Source of the DNA: Odobenus rosmarus divergens | Taxonomy: Eukaryota > Chordata > Mammalia > Carnivora > Odobenidae | Direction of reading: 5' to 3' | Assembly: GCF_000321225.1 (NCBI RefSeq) | Contig: NW_004450483.1 | Coordinates: 646,347-710,346, forward strand | Length of the DNA: 64,000 bases | Shown here: in pieces, positions 38,801 through 51,300 of the stretch | How the letters are laid out: every line of letters begins with the position of its first letter | Numbering within the stretch: the stretch's first letter is position 1 | Position numbers and translations under genes: made by a program | Notes under the pieces: generated by a model | Seen by the model: the letters and a program-made list of their open reading frames with translations, nothing else | Database searches by the model: none | Told to the model about the DNA's origin: nothing

Positions 38801-41800
38801 ACTTTCCAGAATCTGGTGATTATCGTTTTAATAGGTAAAGCTCCAAAATCCAATAGAGGAGAGTGTATATACATCAGAAAATACCTCTCTCCAAACTGTC
38901 CTGGCCTCTAGCTTTTTCTCCCTGGGGCGCCTGGCGTCTCTGGGTCCTCACGTACGTGGCCCAGCTTTCTCTTCCAGTGAAGCCAATTAGTCCAATTCAT
39001 CCGCGCCCGCTGCTTTTACACCCAGCAGTGTACACTGACATGCTGTTCTGTAACTTGCTTGCTTTATCTAATAGCCTAGCTTGGAGTCTGTTCCCCATCT
39101 GTTCATAAAGAGCTTTCTAGTTCTTTACCCAGAGGCGTGGCCTCTGTTGTGTAGATAGATGGCCTGTGGGTGGATGTTTGGCGCTTTCTGGGCTCGCTGT
39201 GTCAACAGGGTGCAGCGAGTGACCCTGGGCGCGTGAAGTTCTGCGTGCGGTAGAGATCTCTGCAGGCTTCCGTTCTCAGAGTGGGCTCACCAGGTCAAGG
39301 GGTGCGAACTACTTTGCTGCCCTGTTGTTTGGATGGATACTGGAATGCGTTTCCTCCTAACCCAGACTCCCAACAGCGCCCTGCTCCCACCATCCTGTGT
39401 CCAACATTACTTCTGAGACACTCACTGTCTCAGGTGCTTCTTCCTCCTGCCACTGGTCACCGCTGGTGCCACTTCTTTCTGGGCTCTGTTGTTTTTTTTT
39501 TAAACAACTAATTCCCCACTGCATTCTGCAATCAGTCCAGCTCGTGGGCGTTTGTTGAATAATTTGACGTGCTCAGAAAGCCCTCCACAAATACACGAGG
39601 CCCGGCACCGGCCATGGTGGGGGTTAAGACTGTGTTAAGTGAGGAGGGGAGGCCCGGGCACAGAGCACCTAAGAGAATGGTGGCCAGTCCTGCCTGATGA
39701 GGTGGGGGTGTGTGTGTGTGTGTGTGTGCGCGCACGCGCATGTGTAATAAGCCATGTGCGGAAGGGTATTTGCAACAAAATAGAGTACGGAAGCTAATTT
39801 TGTGGCAGAGACAGATATGTACTGGTGTTTTATCAGGCTCAGGATAACAGTGGCCAGAGAGTCCTGGTGTAGGAAGAGCCTGGCTTCCTCTCAGCAGCAA
39901 AGCAGTGCTAGGCCCTGCATTTGTGAATTAGCGCTCAGACCACTTAGTTCTCCCCAGGCCCTAGTCCCCTCCGTGGGGGCACCCCAGGGTGCCCTCCATG
40001 CTCCCACAGCCCTCTGCCTCCAGATACCTTTCCCTTCTAGGCTGAGCCTCAACCTCTCTGCTCTTGACTCTCCTCTGACCTCCACCTGATGGCCAGGGGT
40101 GCTTTAGACCATGCCCTTCCAAGCCCTTCTCAGAGCGTGGTGCAGTTGGTCAAAACCCCTACCTGGCCCATGACTTTGCCAGGTGACAGGTTGTCGGCTT
40201 TTCCTCCTCGGCGCCCAAGTTTAGCACCACGAAATTCCAGCCCACATGCACAACAGAGTTAAATATTTACCAACCTGTGGCTCGGTGGATGATAGTAAAT
40301 CTTAGGAATGCTTCAAAATTGGCTGTCTCCAAAGAGGTGTCATCACAGGGAAGGGAAGAAATGAATACTTTGTCTGCTGGCTTCCCCAACAGGCAAAACC
40401 TGTATGTCTTTGCTTTCTTTGGGTGATTCTCACATATGTTCATTTTTGGCTTCTGCACAAGAGGTGCCTTGAGGTCAAGGATCACGTCTTTCGTGTTTTC
40501 TTTGTCTCCCTTAGCTCCTAGCAGGCCACCTGACATGTAACAAACATACATAGAGTGATGTCCAGAGGGGCTGGCCTGCTCTTGGAGGTGCTCACGTGCC
40601 TTGTGCTCTCCAGGGCCTGTTGGCCATTTCTGTTTTCAAATAGTGCAGGTTTTAGTACTGAACTTTTTGGTAAGATTTTTATTTATTTATTTATTTTAGG
40701 GAGCGAGAGAGTAGGGGGAGGAGCAGAGGGAGAGGGAGAGGGACAAGCAGACTCCCCGGTGAGCGTGGAGCCTGACGCGGGGCTCCATCTCATGACCCCG
40801 AGAGCATGACCTGAGCTGAAACCAAGAGTCGGGACGCTTAACCGACTGAGCCACCCAGGCGCCTCAGTACTGAACTTCACTGATGATTTTTGTTTGGAAG
40901 TTATCCATGTCCAGTGCTCCCTCTTTCATGCGTGGACACACATTCGTCTACACCTAGAAACCCTGCCCTCCAGGCAGCTGGCCTCTGTCATCAGCTCTCT
41001 CTTCCTGTGGACCCAGGTGACCGATGAGGTTTCTTTCCCTCGTTGGTTCGACTGCTAGCAAGCTCACGGAGACGCATGCCTTGCTTTGCTTGCTCTGGGA
41101 ACGGCTGCATCTCAGGTCTCTTCTGTGCCATGCTTGAATTCTTGGGCGTGGCCCTAGTAAACCCACACTTCCCTGCCTCATGTGGGCCCTGGGAGACTGG
41201 GGGGGAATGCTGAGGGATCCGTGGTTTCCTGCGCCGGCCTCAATGGATGCTGGTTTGCGGGGGAGGGGAGCCGGGTCAGCACCTCTGTAGCCTGAGTTCC
41301 TCCTGACTGCCACGGCCCGCGGGTCACTGCCGCCCTCTGCTCTTTCTGCAGTGTTCGCCGTGGCCGGACATGGCCTACCAAGTGAACAGCGCCCCGTCTC
41401 CAAGCTACAATGGCTCTCCAAACAGCTTCGGCCTTGGTGAAGGGTACGTCCGCCGTCTTTCCCTTCGGAGGTCCTGGAGTGATGATGGGTCTCGGCTCCT
41501 TCCTTGACCTTCTTCCCTGTGTCTTCCCCCGCTTGGTGTGCTGGCACCAGAGTGGGCTGCAGGGCGGCACTTCTAATATGTGCACGTTTTCTGTGCTTGG
41601 ACACGCTTCTGTAAACACTGTCTGCTGGGGCAGAACCCGCCCTCCCACCCCTTCCCCCCGGTAGAAGCAGGTGGGCAGAGTGGCCTAGACAGATGGGGCC
41701 TTAGGAGGCAGCCATTCGGGCGGCTCCAGCGGCTGCAAGGGCCTGTCCTGGTTCTTTCCGGGTCCTTGTGCGCATTCTCCAGGTAGCATGGGTCGGCTCA

Positions 41801-44800
41801 GGGTGTTTCAGGGCTTGTAATATGGGAGTGGCCTCACTCCTGGTCACCCGGCTCTGCAGATGCACAGGCCACACTGACTGTAAGGTGACCATTGTGCAGG
41901 GGTTGGCGGGCATCGGTCCGACCCATCCCGGGCTGCGTGGCACAGGAAGGGCTCATGGTGCCACTGTGATGGCTGCGCACATCCTGATCCTGTTTCTGGG
42001 GGGCAGTGGGAAGCAGGGAGACACCAGGCAGGTTCAGCAGGTAGGTGTGGAACCTGTGGGCTCCTCAAAGCCCGTGCTTGGCGTACAGAGAACTTTACTA
42101 ATGGGAGAGTGAGAGTGTCCATGAACTTGATTTCACAAGGTCATGAGGGGCCTCCCTGAGAAGGGGGCGCACATAGCCAAGGTGTCATGCTCAGATTCAG
42201 GTGGACCAAGTGTTAAATCCCCCCTCTCTAGGGGTGAGCTCCTTAACCTCTCTCAGCCTCACTTTCCCTGCTACCAAGGGAGTGAGGATTCATGCAGGGA
42301 CGGGGAGACTGTGTAAGGCGCCTGGCGCCTCACAGACACTGGACGAAGGGCAGCTCTTGTCGCTGACGACCAGTCTGAGGGTCATCCCAGCGAGGGCTTT
42401 TTCTTCATTGCCACTGTGGTAAAGTGCACGCAAAGTCTAACACTTAACCACGTTGTCATTTTAAACGTAGAATGAGACACCTACGTCCATCCACGTTGTG
42501 CCTTCTCCACTGTGTCTGTCTGGGAGGGTCATTTAAAGATGTATCTTTCTCTTAATTTAAAAAAATCCAGGCATTCAGGTCTGTGCCCTCTCCATGGGTG
42601 AGCCCCGGAGGGAGGGCGGTGTGTCTCCAGCCATGAGAATGTTCTCGTGGATGGATGCCGTGCTGTGGCCTGCCTCTTCAGGGCGGGATACCTCCCCAGG
42701 AGCCCGCAGCCCTCTCCTGTCTCCTCAGACGGGGGTTTGGCTGCCGCTGTCCAGGCAACCAAACAGCGCCTGGGGCTCCTTGGGCAGCTTGCCCTCCCCT
42801 GGGGCCGAGGCTGGTGGGGGGGGGTCTCTGCGTGGGAGGGAATCGGATGCAAACAAACCCCAGGCTCGGGGTGGAGGGGTGATTCGTTGGCCCGGCTGTG
42901 TTGCTAATCAGAACATCGTGTCTGCCCTGAAGGGCTGGTCAGGGATTTTGAGGGATTGTGCAGGCGGTTCTGCCTACATGTCTCTGATCTGGGAAATTCT
43001 TGAGGCCCTGCTGCATTTACAAGGGAGTGCCATTCCATGAGGGGAGGGGAGAGCGCCGGGCTGGGAGAAGGGGCTGTCCCCACAGCTGATCGCTTGTTCT
43101 CTTCCTTTGCAGGAACAGCTCTCCGACACACCCCGTGGAGACCTTGCCCCTGGGCAATGATGTAAGTGTCTGTAGCCGGGCTCTCTGGCCGCGTGTCCCT
43201 GGGCAGACCCGGCGTGGTCATGTCAAGCCCCCCCCCCCTCTGCCTGCAGCACCTGCTTCCGTCAGCCTCGATCCAGGATGCCCAGCAGTGGCTCCACCGA
43301 AACAGGTTCTCACAGTTCTGCCGGCTCTTCGCCAGCTTCTCGGGTGAGCATCTCTGTGTTGTTCTTAAAACCCACAGGGATCTTAGAAACACTTCACAAA
43401 TCAGTTGCCTTCCTGGACTTGCCCGCACTGCCTGCCGGGTCATGGTTTGTTCCTGGGGACCCAGTGTGGTGTGGGTCGCTCGCTCACTTTTTGCTGACCC
43501 TGGGCCAAGTGCTAAAATAGGAAGCCCTGCTCCTCGGAGTTTCCAATCGAGTGTGGCTTTCAGGGAGGACCATCTGGGTCCCCTGGGGTGGGCCCTAGTC
43601 TGCCCGGGAAGGGCCCCTGCGCCAGGTGGGCTGGGGCACACTCAGCAAGCCTTCTTAGTACTTTTCCCACCACCATGCCGCCCATCCGTCACGCTGTCTC
43701 CGGAGCCACGACCTGGGAGATGGTGGTGAAGCCACAGGGGAGAAGGGGAAGCTGCTGCTTCCTTCAAACTCTTACTGGAGGGGCCGGCAGACAGAGACCC
43801 GGAGCCAGGGCTGTCTGGCAAAAGGGTAAATGGAGCAGTGAACCCTGCCACCAAGTGGAGTCAATCCACAGTGACCAGGAATAAAGTTTTGACCCAGAAC
43901 TAGAGGAGTGGCTCCCAAGGACATCTGTGAGAGGGGAAGGAAAACCGCACATGGTTGTCTCTCAGCTCAGCTTTTGCAAGAACTTCGTTTGTGTTGGGGG
44001 AGGCAGGTACGAGGAGGGTCGGCCAGGGACCCCGTCCTCAGGAGCTTGCAGCCTTGAGTCTGCACAGATGTGTGAACCACGTATTTCAGTGCAACGTGAC
44101 CCTTCGGTGGTGGGCAGGCTCAGAGGAGGGACCTGGCTCTGGTTAGGGAGGAGCAGGGAGGGATGCTGCCATTTTCGGGGCGGGAGGGGGGTTGCTCAGC
44201 ATAGGCCTTCCCGAGACGGTGCCCTTGAGCAGGGGCTGGGCCCAGGGGAGGAAGTGAGCCAAGTGGGTAGGGGGACAGTGAAATGTCCAAGCAGGGGGGA
44301 GGTGCAAGGGCCACAAGGTGGGGGCCTGCCTGGTGTGTGGCCACAGAGCTGGGCACCCAGGTGAGTGGGGCTAAGTGGACTGGGGAAGGAGGTGAGGTCA
44401 GAGGGTCAGAGAGGGACCGAGGGGCCTGGTAGAACAATGGAGGGATTTTGGGCGCTTTTACTCCTTATGTAGTGGGAGCCATTGTGCCTGCAGAATTATG
44501 CCTGAAACTGCATCTGCACCGGGGCAGGAAAAGGGGGATGGATATCGTCGCTCCTGGCCATGTGGTTGCCGGCTGGTTTTTAGCAGAAGGCTGGTAGCAT
44601 ACTTGTCCCTTGGAGAGGCCGTATGGGCATAAGGCTCTAAGGGACTCTTTGGGCTTTGAGGAAGGGACTGCATCCACAGATAAGGACGTTCATAGATCTT
44701 TATCCATAATCTCTCCAGCTGGGAGCAGCCCCCGTGCCCATCAGCAGAGAATGGACACGTGATTGTAGTGTATTCATGCAACGAATATTAGCTGATAATG

Positions 44801-47800
44801 GCCATGAGTGATCTCTAACCACAGACAACATGAATGAGCCCTTAAACAGGACTTGGAGGACGGGAGCCGGACATAGGAAAGTACATCTATTCCATTCCGC
44901 TTATGTAAACTTCAAAGAAGCCAGCAAGACTTTTAAGCACGAGGAGTCAGGATGGTGGTTCCCCAGAGGCAGGGGAGTGGCCGGCCTGGGGGGCCAGTGG
45001 GAGGTGGGAATGTTCTGCCTCTCACCCCCAGCGGCCGCCTGCAGGGAGCTGTGTACCTCTGCATTTAGACAAGTGTGCGTGTCATCAGCGGCCTGTGCCA
45101 GGTTACATGCACTTCTGTTACATGCCAGTAAACGGTACAGAGGGAGGGGCAGGGAGCACAGCTGGTAAGGACCTGTCGTCTTTTGTAAATGCCTGTCTGT
45201 TTTCTGACCTTTGAGAACACCACTCATCTCTGGGGCTGTGATTTCCTGCTATTTAGCTTTTTGTTGTTTCTGTCTCCGTGGAACGTCCAGTGCCCCCTGA
45301 GCGTGAGGCTGACTCTTCCCTGTCCCCTGCCCACCATGCAACGTCTGCAGGTGCCTGAGGACAGAAGCTTTTCTGTGTGTCCTCCTAACGGGCGGCCCCA
45401 TTTCCCTGCCTAGGTGCTGACTTGCTCAAGATGTCTCGAGACGATTTGGTCCAGGTCTGTGGCCCTGCAGATGGGATCCGGCTCTTCAATGCCATCAAAG
45501 GCCGGTGGGTGTCAGTTTCCAGCTGGACGCAGGGTATGGCAGGGAGCCCCATCTCAGCCAGCGCTGGGCTGGGTCTGCCACAGTGGGTATGTTCAGGGCC
45601 ACCCTCTTCAGTCCAGCAGCCCTGGCCACATGTGGCTGTGGGGCGCTTGGTCTCAGGCTAATGTGACCGACCAAGCGAATTTTAAATCTCATTTCCCTTT
45701 CACGCATGGACAGCACAGTTTTAGAGTGAGGGCGAGAGCCTGGGTGTGCATCTCAGGTCTGCCTCTTACGAGTTGTACACGAGACGAAAGTCCTAACCCC
45801 TGTTGAGCCTCGGTTTCCTCCTCTGTAAAATGAGGGCCGTGGTTCCAGCACCCTAGTTGGGTGACGATGAAATGAGGTAGGCATATGAAGTTCTGGAAAT
45901 GGTGCCTGGGGCAGGGTAAGCCGGAGAAAGTGTTTGCTCTTGTTATCGCCCTGAAAAACACCTTGTGTCTTGAGACGCATGTTCTGGGCAGAGCACCCTC
46001 ATGGCAGCTTACAGGACTTGGAGGGGTTGGCCATCCTTCTGCCTCTGGGCAAACCTGCATGAAGCCGTAGAGGCCCAGCCAAAGGCCTTCTGCGTCCCCG
46101 CGGCCTCCTTTCTTCTCCCTGAATCCTTCTCTGCTAGTTCCACCCTGTGTTCTGGGACGTTCTGGAATGTTCCTCCCCACCACCCCCCTCCCCCAATACC
46201 TGCTATTTATTTCCCCTCCTCCTGCCAGGAATGTGAGGCCAAAGATGACCATTTACGTCTGTCAGGAGCTGGAGCAGAACCGAGCACCACTGCAGCAGAA
46301 GCGGGATGGTGGTGGGGACAGCAGTCTGTGTGGTGAGTTGTGGGGAGCCCTCCCTTGCCCCGCCAACCCAGGGCTGGTTACTGGGTGGCCAGGTCACAGG
46401 AAGACGCAGCAGCAACATGAGTCCTCTTGCCGAGAACGTGTCCACCGATCACCTCACTCTGCTTTCTCAAAAGGATGAGGGTTTTGTTTTTTTTTTTTCC
46501 CCAAAGGATGAGTTTTTGTTAAACTTCCTCCTGGAATTGAAATATTTAAGGTGGAAGTCCTGTCCCGGAACAGCTGGTCCAGCTTACTTATTTGCTCCCT
46601 GGGGGCAGGCCCAGAGAGGGGATGTGTCCCCCAACAGCCGCTTGCTTAGCCACTCGTGGGAGAATTGGGCATCAGGCCTTCCGGCTCCCAGGCTAGTGAC
46701 GCTCGATGGCCTGATTTCTGGAGCGCTTCCTCCTGTGGTGGTGTCCCCCCAGCTGGACGAGTCTTCCCCATTTGGTTTGGCGGCTGCCCGAGGGCAAAGG
46801 AGAACGGCTGTGGGAGCTAGAGGTACCTCAGGGGCACGTGACTCTTCTGGGTTGGCAGTTGGGAGGCAGTTTGGTGAGAGGACAGAAGCTTCGAGGTCAG
46901 CTGAGTCTGGACACCAGTGCTGGCCATGCCGCGTGTTGGCCGTGTGGCCTTGGGAAGGGTACCAGGGCCCGTGCATCTGCTTCTGCACGTGCAGATAGCG
47001 ACGCTACCCCCAGAGGTGGGAGGTTTCAGTGAGACAAGGCGTGTAAGGCGAAGTGCCTTGCTTCTGAGCGTCTGTGAGTGCTGACGGTCTGACCAGTGGC
47101 TGGTCTCAAGCTGCAGAGTCTGTGCTCTTCTGCGTATGTCTGCAGAGAGCGAGGGAGCACTGGAGGAGTAGGAAGGCTCACTGAGTCCCGGTCCAGAGGG
47201 CTTCCCGTGTGCTTGCTTACTCGCTTCTCCTAGTAGGCACTGTTAGTAATGTTGTTTCGCTGGGGGGGGNNNNNNNNNNNNNNNNNNNNNNNNNNNNNNN
47301 NNNNNNNNNNNNNNNNNNNNNNNNNNNNNNNNNNNNNNNNNNNNNNNNNNNNNNNNNNNNNNNNGTTGTGACTCATTTATTAATCCTGACAGCCTCCCTG
47401 TGAACTGGGTGAAATCTCATTTCACAGGTAAGAAACTGAGGCCCAGAGAGGCTGAGTAAATATATACAGAATGGAATATGATTCAGCCATCAAAAAATGA
47501 AATCTTGACATTTGCAACGACCGGAAAGGGCAGCCTCGTGCACGGCACCTGCTCAGGGCAGGTGCTCCCAGCACAGCTCTGATTTATGCTCATGGAGGCC
47601 CCAAGAGCTGGTGCTGCCCCTGCACACACCCTGGGGCCCCAGGACGTGTAGAGATTGTTCTAGGGCTTGCTTCTAGGGTGGCTGAGTTGGGACATGAGCC
47701 TGGGATTGCCTACTCTAGAGCCTCATGTTTTCCTGAGCTGCTGCCGACATGGCCCTGGAGAAGTGGCTTGGGAGGCGTTCAAAGGAGTGTCCCACAGACC

Positions 47801-48319
47801 CTTCAGCTGCCCCAAGCACTCCTGGCCACGCCCACACTCACCTGGGGCAGGATAGGCTGGTGACCACAGGTTACAACAAAACACGCTGGCCTGCAAGCCA
47901 TCTAGGTCTTTCTGGCCGGCCTGATTTGTTGGAGAAGTGAACTCAGAAAAAGCGGAAGGGCCTCCGAAATGTTGAAAAGCAGCAAAAGTACATTCGAATC
48001 TGTCATAGAAGGCAATGCTAGAGAAGAGCCGTGGCATTCTTACCTGCTGTCCGCACTGGGAGGGGCGGTGGCCACGTGCTCTGCACAGAGTCTAATGCTG
48101 GGTCAGCCTGTCTGAAATCCTGGGACGGCAGATCTGTCGTGTGGCTGGAACGCCATGGTCTCTGCCACCCCCTCTCAGAGGGAGCTGGTGTGTTGTGTGT
48201 GCACGTGCATATGTGCTTTGGAAATACAGGGCCTCTGAAACCAAGGGTTCCTCAGTTGAGGTAGGAGTTTGGGAACCTCTAGTTTAATCCTGTTGTGCTT
48301 CGCTTTTGAGAAACCTGAG

Positions 48320-48354
<35 letters not shown>

Positions 48355-51300
48355 CCCCCCCCCCCCCCCCCCCCCCCCGCCCCCGGTGTTGAGTCATCTG
48401 CCCCAGAGCACCCATAGAGCTGGGTTTTCTATAAGGAAGCATTTCCAGCCTCCGGGTCAGTGTTCTCTTCCAGTGGGCTGGTGGTGCTCCCACTGCCCCT
48501 CTTCCCTTTGTGGTCACGGTGCTGGAGTGGAGTGGTATTTGTGCTGTGGAGAAGGGCAAGGACAAGACCCTTGTGATGTCAGGTCACAGTTACCCCTTGT
48601 GGAGAAAGGGGAACCCTCCTACACTGCTGGTGGGAATGCAAGCTGGGGCAGCCACTGTGGAAGACAGTATGGAGCTTCCTCCAAAAGTTAAAAATAGAGC
48701 TACCCTACGATTTAAAAATAGCTACCCTACCCACCAATTGCAGTACTAGGTATTTACCTAGAAGATAAAAGACAGTGATTTGAAGGGGCACCTGCACCCC
48801 AAGGTTTATAGCAGTGATGTCCACAGTAGCCAAACTATGGAAAGAGCCCTGATGTCCATTGACAGATGAATGGATAAAGAAGATGTGTTATATATATACA
48901 GAATGGAATATGATTCAGCCATCAAAAAATGAAATCTTGACATTTGCAACGACGTGGATGGAACTAGAGGGTATTACACTAAGCGAAATAAGTCAGAGAA
49001 AGACAATTATATGATCTCTTCATATGTGGAATTTAAGAAACAAAACAGGATCATAGGGGAAGGGAGGGAAAAACAAAAAGACAAACTCAGAGAGGGAGAC
49101 AAACCATAGGCGACTTTTAATCATAAGAAACAAACTGAGGGTTGGGGAAGGGGAGGGGAGGTGGGGGATGGGGTAACCAGGTGATGGGCATTAAGGAGGG
49201 CACGTGATGTGATGAGCACTGGGTGTTATACACGACTGACGAATCACTGAGCTCTATGTCTGAAACTAATAATATACTATATGTTAATTCATTGATTTTA
49301 AATAAATTTTTTTTTAAAAAGTAGGAGTTATCCTTAAATCCCACTCTTGCCCCCCTGGAGCCATCCAGTGACCCCTCTAAGCCGTGGAAAGAAAGGAAAG
49401 GGGATGCAGGAGTTCTCTTTCCTCTCGCAAGGGTGTGCATCTGGCCACACGTCAGAATCACTAGAGGCTTGTTAGAAATACAGAGCTCTCCAGCCTCTGT
49501 GCCGCCATGGGTGTCATTGGGTACAGGCTGGATGCGGGAATTCTCCATTTTACGTACGATCTCCCAAGAGAGGCTGGTACAGAAATGAAGAACCGTGGCC
49601 TGGCCGCCTTGCCCTTGCCACTGGGCTGTGCGGAGGCTTTGTGCCTGTTAACAGCCGGATCCCACGGAATGGGTCTGGGCATGAGTATCCGTACAACCGA
49701 GGGACTGATTTTGGGGGGGTGGGTTGGGCTTGGGGGTAGGCAGGCTCCTCAGAAAGCAGGGGTGTGTTCTATAGAAGGCCCTGTCCCTTGCCCCTCCAGT
49801 GTACCATGCCATCTTCTTGGAAGAGCTGACCACCTTGGAGCTGGTTGAGAAGATCGCCAACCTGTACAGCATCTCCCCCCAGCATATCCACCGAGTCTAC
49901 CGGCAGGGCCCCACGGGCATCCATGTGGTGGTGAGCAACGAGGTGAGCACTGCCCCCACCCCCACTCGTGGCCCGGGGTTTGGGGCCATAGGGAGGCACG
50001 GCAGACCTGCGCCAGAAACGCCCCCGCTGGGGTTTGGGGATAACTTCTGCCCAAAGATGGCAAACAGGTTTCGTCTGCATGCCTCAGGCTCTTGGCTACC
50101 CCTGGAGTGCAGGGGCGGGGGTGTGGGGGGAGTTCCGAGGCTCTGAATAGCTACCTAGTATCCACTCCTTACCCCGTCCTCGGCCGTACGCCATGCAGGA
50201 ACCGTGGCATTGACTGCACCCCTGCCCCCGGGATGCTTAAACAGTCAGGGCTGTGAGAAGTCAGGAGGAGGGAGAGCGGCAGGTCCCAGGGGCGGTGGAA
50301 TGGAAGGCGGTCCGGGTGATGGAGAGCACGCAGGTCACATGGGAGCCCAGAACCCTTCTGTGCTGACCTGCGAAGATGCCAGGGCCTCCCTGGGTCTGCC
50401 CTTGGCTGCACAGATGTGTGGGGCACGAGTGGCCTCTGGCAGAGGGCACAGAGTGATCTGGTCCCATCATGGCCAAGGAGGGTTTGCAGCTACATCTAGG
50501 CATTCCTGATGCCTCGTTTTAAGCTTGTTCTATCCTGGACCCCTCCTCTTGCTAATAATAGTCTGGAGTGCTGGCATTTATCCACTGCTTACTGTCCTAA
50601 GTACCCATGTTGTGACTCATTTATTAATCCTGACAGCCTCCCTGTGAACTGGGTGAAATCTCATTTCACAGGTAAGAAACTGAGGCCCAGAGAGGCTGAG
50701 TAATTGCCTCAGGTCACACAGCCGGTAAAGGGTGGAGCTAGGGTGGGACCCCTGGTGTCCAGCTGCAGAGACCATCTCCCCTGAAATGAGGCCTTTAAAG
50801 AAACAGAGCTGGGCTGATGGGAGCGGGGCCGGGGGGCCCACCCTGAGCCCCCAGCAGACCCCAGCAAGCCCATTGTGGGAGCTCTGAGAGCATCTTTGTA
50901 GAGGAAATGGTACATGAATGGTGTCTGGGGAAATAGAGAGAATGTAGGCTCTGGAATCGGACATGTGTTCCCGCCCGGACCTTGCTGCTAGGAGCGGTGT
51001 GACTCTGGGCAGATTTACTTAACCCCCTTGAGCTTCCGTTTCCACATCTATGAAATGGGGATCATTACACCCACTGAGCAGGTTGTAGTAAGGATCAAAT
51101 GAGAAAACGGAAAACAGTGTCAGGCACCCGGAGATACCAGATAAGCTGGTGGTGGTGGTAATTGATGGTGCTAGGCACTTTTAACTTAGGAGAGCAAGTA
51201 ATGGAGAGATCTTTAAATTTGACAGTATATAAACTGTAAGGCTTGTAATGGTCTGTGTATTTTCATATATTGTCATTATTGGTGATAATCCTATTCCCAC

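Larger units (their letters stand above)
38561..41351 (+). other. Intron 7
   Basis: GTGAGC...TTCTGCAG. It contains a (GT)n tract at 39708-39745, an L2-like stretch near 40460-40540 and a SINE at 40666-40865. The remainder is unrecognised. Confidence 0.85.
46333..49799 (+). other. Intron 12
   Basis: GTGAGT...CCCTCCAG. It contains a MIR remnant at 46890-47065, the N gap and its chimeric flank, a poly-C tract, a truncated L1 at 48596-49320 and a MER5A-like fossil near 49450-49560. No additional exon was recognised. Confidence 0.85.

Noticed and set aside
40954..41604. 216-codon open frame on the minus strand
   Set aside because: It lies antisense across exon 8 and its introns in GC-rich DNA. 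No domain or splice logic.
42904..43641. 245-codon open frame on the minus strand
   Set aside because: It overlaps exons 9-10 of TFCP2L1 antisense, has a low-complexity GC-driven composition and matches no family I know.
48596..49320. Possible L1 coding sequence
   Set aside because: Only the 3' untranslated part of L1 is present; no reverse-transcriptase or endonuclease motif is readable.
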